Below are positions 57,701-64,000 of a stretch of DNA of 64,000 bases, piece after piece. The position numbers and the translations under genes are program-made. The first letter of the stretch is position 1; every line of letters begins with the position of its first letter. The notes under the pieces were generated by a model that saw only the letters and a program-made list of their open reading frames with translations, had not been told where the DNA came from and did no database searches. Source of the stretch: CAYUAI01 sp964442745 (GTDB lineage Bacteria > Pseudomonadota > Gammaproteobacteria > S012-40); assembly GCA_964442745.1 (NCBI GenBank), contig CAYUAI010000014.1, positions 1-64,000 on the forward strand. The letters are read 5' to 3'.

Positions 57701-60700
57701 CGGCCAACGCGGGCGAAGATACCCGAGCAGAGGAACAAACCACCGTGCAACTCAATGGTAGCGCCGAAGATATTGATGGTAGTATTGATAATTATCTGTG
57801 GGAACAAATTGATGGCCTAGTAGTAAACCTATTAGATGCTAATATAGCCTCAGCAGGGTTTATTGCACCGACAGTGACAGAATCACAATCGCTAACATTT
57901 CAACTCACCGTGACAGATGACGAAGGCGATAGTCATACCGATGATGTAATTATTACAATCGACCCAGTGAATACACCGCCAACCGCTAACCCAGGAGCCA
58001 ATCAATTCGTCAATGAAAATTTAGCCGTTACCCTTTCTGGTGCCACCAGCGTTGATGAAGACGGTGAAATCGCCAATTATAACTGGCAACAAATAACTGG
58101 TCCCACCGTCACCCTGAGCCCAAAAACTGAAAGCCCTCATTCTGTTACCTTTAGCGCGCCAAACATTGCAGATCAAGCCCCAATCAACTTGGAGTTTGAG
58201 TTAACTGTCACCGATAACGAAGGGCTATCATCCACTGCGCCACATACGGTAACGGTCGTTCCCGCAGGAGACATCGCGGTGGATGCAGGAACCGATCAGT
58301 TCGCTAACGAAGGAGATACCATTGGGCTCAATGGACGCCTTATCGATAACAATATTGGGGAAATTTCCATGGAATGGAAATTATCAAACGATGATATCAA
58401 CGCCGACATCAACATTATATTTAGTGATGCCAACCAACTCGTAACCAGTTTTATTGCACCTAATATCACCGATGCCACGACACTACTCTTTACATTAACT
58501 GTTACTAATAACAGTGGCCAAGCAGGTTTTGATGAAGTACTGGTGACCATCGCGCCTCTCAATGATGCACCCAAGGTTTCAGCCGGCGAAGACATCACCA
58601 TAGCTGAACAAACCCCGGTTACTCTCACCGGCATCATTAAGGACGATGGTGGCTATAGCAGCGAATGGATACAAGAAGGTGGCCTCAAAGTTGACCTGCA
58701 AATAAATAACGAAAGCACAAGCTTTACCACACCAATCACTAAAGAAACAATTATTTTATTCTTTCGTCTTAGCGTTACCGATGATGGTGGAAAAATTGTA
58801 TCCGACACCGTGACCGTAACCGTCACTCCAGAAAATAGCGAACCAACAGCGAATGCCGGCGAAGATCGTGCTGTGGATGAACAAACCGTTGTTCGGCTAA
58901 ACGGAGCCGCGAGTACCGATAGCGATGGCACTATCCAAAGTTGGAGCTGGAAATCAAGCAGCCATCCAGAACTTAGCCTTTTTAATGCAAACCAATTTAA
59001 CCCGAGTTTCAGTGCACCTGATGTTTCAGAAACCACAGTTATCGATATTGAGCTCACCGTCACCGATGACGAAAGTGCCACTTCAACAGATCAAGTCAAA
59101 GTCACGGTCAATCCGGTATCTATCGATCCCATCGCCAATGCAGGGGCTAACCAAACCGTCGCTGAAAAAAGCCAAGTGATACTCAATGGTAGTGCCAGCC
59201 AAGATCCCGATGGCACCATCATTGCCTATCAATGGAGATCAATCACTGATTCAAACATTGACATCAGAGATAGTGACAAAGTATCAGCGAATTTCACAGC
59301 ACCGACTTTACAACAAGAAACGCCCTATGAATTCGAATTAACCGTCACAGACAACGAAGGCAATCAAGCCAATAGCCGCGTAGTCATTACGGTCACCCCG
59401 ATCAACGCGCTACCCACAGCTAATGCCGGTCCAGATATTAATACTGATGAGCAAACTGAAATTACTATTGATGGCTCACAAAGTGTCGATGAAGATGGCA
59501 ATATTGCGAGTTATCTATGGACTTCACTCGATGATCCTGCTTTTGAAATGCCAAGCGCAGATCAAGCGACCTTAAGCATCACAACACCTGAGGTTAACAC
59601 CAATGAGGTGATTGATACTGGCGGAGTTAAAACACTCACATTTCGCCTAACAGTAACGGATGACGAGAGTGGTGTGGCCACAGACGACGTGTTAGTTAAG
59701 GTCGCTCCAGTGAATGCTGAACCGACCATTACCATACCGAACAATCTTCAAGTCGATGAACAAACCACCGTTGCACTGAATGCGACAGCCCCAGAAAATA
59801 ACGGTGTCGCATGGGTAGCCGATGCTGATGGGACCATTGAAAACTATCTTTGGACACAAACCAGTGGAACCGGAATCACGTTATTCGATGCAATGACAGC
59901 AACGGCCACATTCACGAGTCCAGCAACAGTCACACCATTAGATTTAGTTTTTTCATTGACAATTACCGATAACGAAGGCACACAAAAAACTGAAACCATC
60001 ACCGTGCAAATCTTACCCAAAAACATCGTACCTATCGCAAACATAGGTGGCTCATTAAACCGAGACGTAAGAGAAAAAACGACGGTCATATTAGATGGTC
60101 GCTTAAGTTATGATCCTGATCATCCAGAATATGACCCGAGTAATGTGACAACGTACCCATTAACCATTAGTAAATACCAATGGGTTTCCTTAGAGAGTAA
60201 CATTACACTACTCCAAGACCCTCAAAACCCGGCCATAGTCACATTCGTCGCACCAACCGTAACATCACCAGAAACCAGCTATGGCTTTCAATTGGTAGTC
60301 ACAGATATTGAAAGTGCCGCTTCTGAAGTGGTACAAGTCAATATCACAGTAAAAATGGGTAACCTTAACCCCATTGCCATTCCTGGTCCGAACCAAACGG
60401 TCGCTGAAAATACCCAAGTCCAGCTCAACGCCATTTTGAGCTATGATCCGGACCATCCTGAATATAACGCTGACGACCCAAACACCTTTCCACAGACCAT
60501 TGCCAATTATAATTGGGTTGCCAAAAACAATGGCATTCAATTGATCATTGACCCTCAAACACCACACTTAGCCTCGTTTACAACCCCAACCGTACTCATA
60601 ACCGATGGTGCCTCAGTTTTTGAGTTTGAATTAACCGTCACCGATAAGGATGTCGAACAAGCGACATCAACAACCATTGTTGAAATCACCGTTGAGCCTG

Positions 60701-63700
60701 TCAATACACCACCCATCGCTGACCCTGGAAACAATATCTCGGTGGCAGAACAAACCAACGTGACCCTCAATGCACTTAAAGATGTCAACGGAAATATACT
60801 GAGCAATGATCCAGATGGCACACTCCAAACCTTCACTTGGAAAATTAAATCACCCCAACAAAATCCACCCATTGTTCAGTTAACGAGCCCAGAAAATAAT
60901 CCTGAACAAGTCAGCTTCATAACCCCCATCGTCAAAGGTGTGTCACAGGATATCGTGCTAACGCTAACGGTAAAAGACAATGAAGACACGACCAGTACCA
61001 ACGATATTGTTATAACCACGACGCCAATTAATAAGCCACCAACCGCCATGATTGTTTGGGGAGATGGGACAGGGACGCCAGTATTTAGTGGTAATTTAGT
61101 TAACATCGACGGGAGTGGTAGCTTTGATAACGATGCCGATGGTAGCCTGGCCCAATACTCATGGGTTTCGATCACCGACCCGAACATTAAAATTATCAAT
61201 AACGATAAAGCGATTGCCACAATTGTTACACCAGCAACCACGTTAGGCAATCAACTGAGCCTTGTTTTTGAACTCACTGTCACTGATGACGAAGGCGCAA
61301 CTAACACAACCACTGCCACCGTATTGGTTCAATATAAAAATCAAAAACCAACCGCTGATGCGGGTATTGATAGAACAGTCATTGAACAACAAGATCCCGT
61401 AACACTAGACGGAACAAATAGTTCCGACCCAGAACAAAGCAATTTATCCTTTGCGTGGTCAACGAGCGAGCAAAATATTACCATTAACTCGCCAAATAGC
61501 GCGGTGACAACGTTTACTGCTCCCGCCACAAACCTCACCCGAAACATCAGCTTCCTATTGAAAGTCACCGATGATCAAGGAGCAGTGGATACCGACAACG
61601 TCATCGTTACTGTGACACCGAACCAAGCACCCATAGCAATTATCGAAGGTCCATCAACCGCCAATGTCGGTGAGACCGTCACATTAGACGGTTCTAACAG
61701 TAGCGACCCTGAGCTTCGAGAGTTAAGTTATCAATGGAGCGCTCCTGCCGGCATCACATTAACCACCCCCGACACTGCTCAGCCCAGTTTTATCGTGCCA
61801 ACTGATGCCAATCGATCAACACTTACTTTTGGTCTTATCGTCATTGATCATTTAGGTATTCAATCTGCTAAGTCTACCAAGAGCATTGATATTTTAAACC
61901 GAGTACCAACGGCTTTTGCTAAATTATTGAATGGGCCAATTTTTCAATCCCAGGATATCGTTCAATTAGACGCAAGTGCATCCACCGATGGCGATAAAGA
62001 TCCTCTCAGCTATGAATGGAAACTCACTAAAAAACCAGCAGGCAGTATTGCCACCATATCTAATCCCAACGCCAAAACACCAAGCTTTATCATCGACATT
62101 GCTGACCCTAGTCAGCAATATATCGTTGAGCTAACCGTCAACGATGGCGCGAGCAATAGCACACCTGTTTCGCTCGCGATTAATACCGCGAATTCTGCAC
62201 CGATAGCTAATGCCGGACCTGACCAAAGTGTAGCATTCAATCAAGCGGTCGCGCTCGATGGTACAAAATCTTCAGATGATAACGGCGATGCACTCACTTA
62301 TCAGTGGCGCATGGATTTCAAACCGCCATCAAGCACAGCCCAACTTACCGGTGAAACGACGAGCACCCCATCCTTTACCGTCGACGTCTCTGGACAAGAT
62401 GTTCAATATGTGATTGAACTTATCGTTAATGATGGCCAACTTGACAGTGTCGCGGACACCGTCATTATTAGTACAGGAAATACCGCCCCTGTCGCCGATG
62501 CAGGACCGGATCAAACAGCAATATCTGACCAAACGGTACAGCTCAATGGCAACAAATCTAACGATGTGGATGGTGATAGCCTTTCTTTTCAATGGACATT
62601 AACAAAACCCGAAGGGAGCTCCGCCACACTAACTGGTGAAAACACCAGCTCACCCTCGTTTATCGTCGATATAACGGGATCAAACATAAAATATACTGCA
62701 GAACTAATTGTTAACGATGGCAAACTCAAGAGTGTTGCAGATACGATCGTCATCAGTACAGAAAACACTGCACCCATTGCTAATGCAGGGATTGATCAAG
62801 ACGCACGTTATAATCAAGTCATACAGCTTGATGCTAATAACTCCAGCGATATCGACAAAGACCCATTAACTTATAGCTGGTCTTTTAGCTCCCAGCCTTC
62901 AGATAGTCAAACAATTTTACTCGACTCAACAAGCCGGACACCAAGCTTTACTATTGACGTCACAGGCCCTAATACTCAATATGTCCTGCAGCTTATCGTC
63001 AATGACGGCAATGTAAATAGTGCCCCTGATACCGTCGTCATCAAAGCGAACAATACTCCACCTGCGGCTGGCCAATATCAACTCACAACGCAAATAAATA
63101 CTGATCAACTTTTTTCTGATACTGACCTGTTAGAAAATGTGGATGATCCGAATGAAAATGATGTTTTGACAATTACTGATGTAAATACTTCGAGTATTGA
63201 AGGTGGCAATATCATAAATAATGGCAATGGCAATTATACTTATACGCCACCCATTAACTTTAGTGATAGTGATTCGTTTTCATATACCGTAGAAGATGAT
63301 AATGGTGGTACAGCTACCGGCACGGTTAATATTAGTTTTAGTAATTCAGACCCGATGGCTAGGACCGATCGATTAACCACATTCATCAATACGCCTGTAT
63401 CTTTTTCTTCAACATTGTTGTTATCGAATGATTCTGACCCCGAGGGCAATACCCTCTCGATCTCTGCAATAGCAGCAAGCAGCACTAACGGCGGCATAAT
63501 CACTGATGACGGCATGGGAAATTACACATTCACGCCAACCTTCGACTCAACTCAAGCCGATTCCTTTGATTATACCCTCAATGATGAAAACGGTGGCACG
63601 GCTACGGGCACCGTCACCATCACGATTGATAATCAACCACCCACCGCCAGTGCTAGCGCCACCCCCAATCCGGCCACCGCCGGGGCCACCGTCACGCTCG

Positions 63701-63939
63701 ATGGTCGCACCAGTAATGATGCCGACGGTAGCATTCAAGCTTACGCTTGGACCGCCCCCGAGGGCATTAGCTTAAGCGCCACCGATATCGCGCAACCGAC
63801 CTTTACGGTGCCGACGCCATCGGCGGCGTCTTATGCCTTTACCTTAGTGGTCACCGATGACCAAGGCGCCAACTCCGAACCGGCCACCGTCACCATCACG
63901 ATTGATAATCAACCACCCACCGCCAGTGCTAGCGCCACC
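54736..63939 (+). CDS. Giant LRR and PKD/cadherin-repeat lipoprotein (partial)
   Basis: Open from the ATG at 54736 to the N run, 3068 codons without a stop; the end is not in the window. The signal peptide ends in LLTAC, with lipidated C20. From about residue 95 to 870 runs a leucine-rich-repeat domain of some thirty 22-residue units with L-LDLSNN-LTNL patterns, like SDS22/internalin type. From about 890 to 2770 come some nineteen PKD/Ig-like domains, most starting PP-ANAG-D. Two cadherin/VCBS-like domains follow (about 2775-2960), then a 92-residue PKD repeat that starts over exactly before the gap. Probably a surface-exposed adhesin or large scaffolding protein; no enzyme motif is seen. Confidence 0.85.
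63610..63939 (+). repeat. 276-bp (92-codon) GC-rich tandem repeat in the giant gene
   Basis: The 54 bases at 63610-63663 recur exactly at 63886-63939, an offset of 276 bp that keeps the reading frame. The region is clearly richer in G and C than the preceding repeats and uses codons such as GCC, ACC and GGC heavily. The N run begins where the second copy would continue, suggesting that the assembly could not resolve identical repeats. Confidence 0.85.
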
Positions 63940-64000
63940 NNNNNNNNNNNNNNNNNNNNNNNNNNNNNNNNNNNNNNNNNNNNNNNNNNNNNNNNNNNNN
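63940..64000. other. Assembly gap at the window edge
   Basis: At least 61 N continuing past the window. It interrupts the giant repeat gene inside a tandem repeat, so the number of repeat units and the C terminus are unknown. Confidence 0.9.

Noticed and set aside
54867..63738. Many minus-strand frames of 60-140 codons inside the giant gene
   Set aside because: The plus strand is one continuous frame of repeats; these are antisense shadows, often rich in V, S and L from the reverse of repeat codons.

Overview
The window looks like draft-quality chromosome from a moderately AT-leaning gammaproteobacterium. The housekeeping genes (clpB, nadC, proS, zwf, gnd, glgA, ppc) are intact and of gammaproteobacterial type. 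It also carries QseBC- and Cpx-type two-component systems, an Mla/MCE lipid-transport operon, a napFDABC periplasmic nitrate reductase operon, a FimV-like protein and a PpkA/PknB-type kinase. The genus cannot be named from sequence alone. Two runs of N are present. One lies inside the nap operon. The other lies in a nearly exact, GC-rich tandem repeat at the right edge.

Layout: 0.3-9.7 kb holds clpB, with a plausible sigma-32 promoter, then a QseBC-like pair, a secreted ankyrin protein and a nadC-proS-lytic transglycosylase run. 9.8-18.7 kb is carbon metabolism (zwf, gnd, glgA, ppc), with palindromic and inverted-repeat elements around zwf and a long non-coding stretch before glgA. 19-22.2 kb is a soluble signalling module: a PAS histidine kinase flanked by two paralogous proteins that join a receiver domain to an RsbW-like ATPase. 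A DUF2059 protein and a small unknown protein follow.

23.7-41.5 kb is bounded by two paralogous cassettes. Each is a small secreted protein overlapping by 4 bp a large secreted matrixin-type metalloprotease with repeated lectin-like modules. Between them lie an acidic secreted protein, the four-gene Mla/MCE operon, a DUF5658 membrane protein and napFDABC. 41.5-46.2 kb holds a secreted HAF-repeat/propeller protein, an unknown secreted protein and a methyltransferase. 46.2-51.1 kb holds cpxA-cpxR-cpxP, a zinc dehydrogenase, an unknown protein and a histidine phosphatase.

From 51.2 kb to the edge are a FimV-like protein, a membrane-anchored Ser/Thr kinase with a periplasmic helical-repeat tail, and an unfinished giant lipoprotein of more than 3068 codons. 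The lipoprotein has a long leucine-rich-repeat domain followed by about twenty PKD/Ig-like and cadherin-like repeats. Near its end the composition turns GC-rich and a 276-bp unit starts to repeat exactly. The most distinctive content is the duplicated matrixin cassette, the receiver-ATPase signalling trio and the giant repeat protein. No tRNA, rRNA, CRISPR array, transposase or prophage was found.
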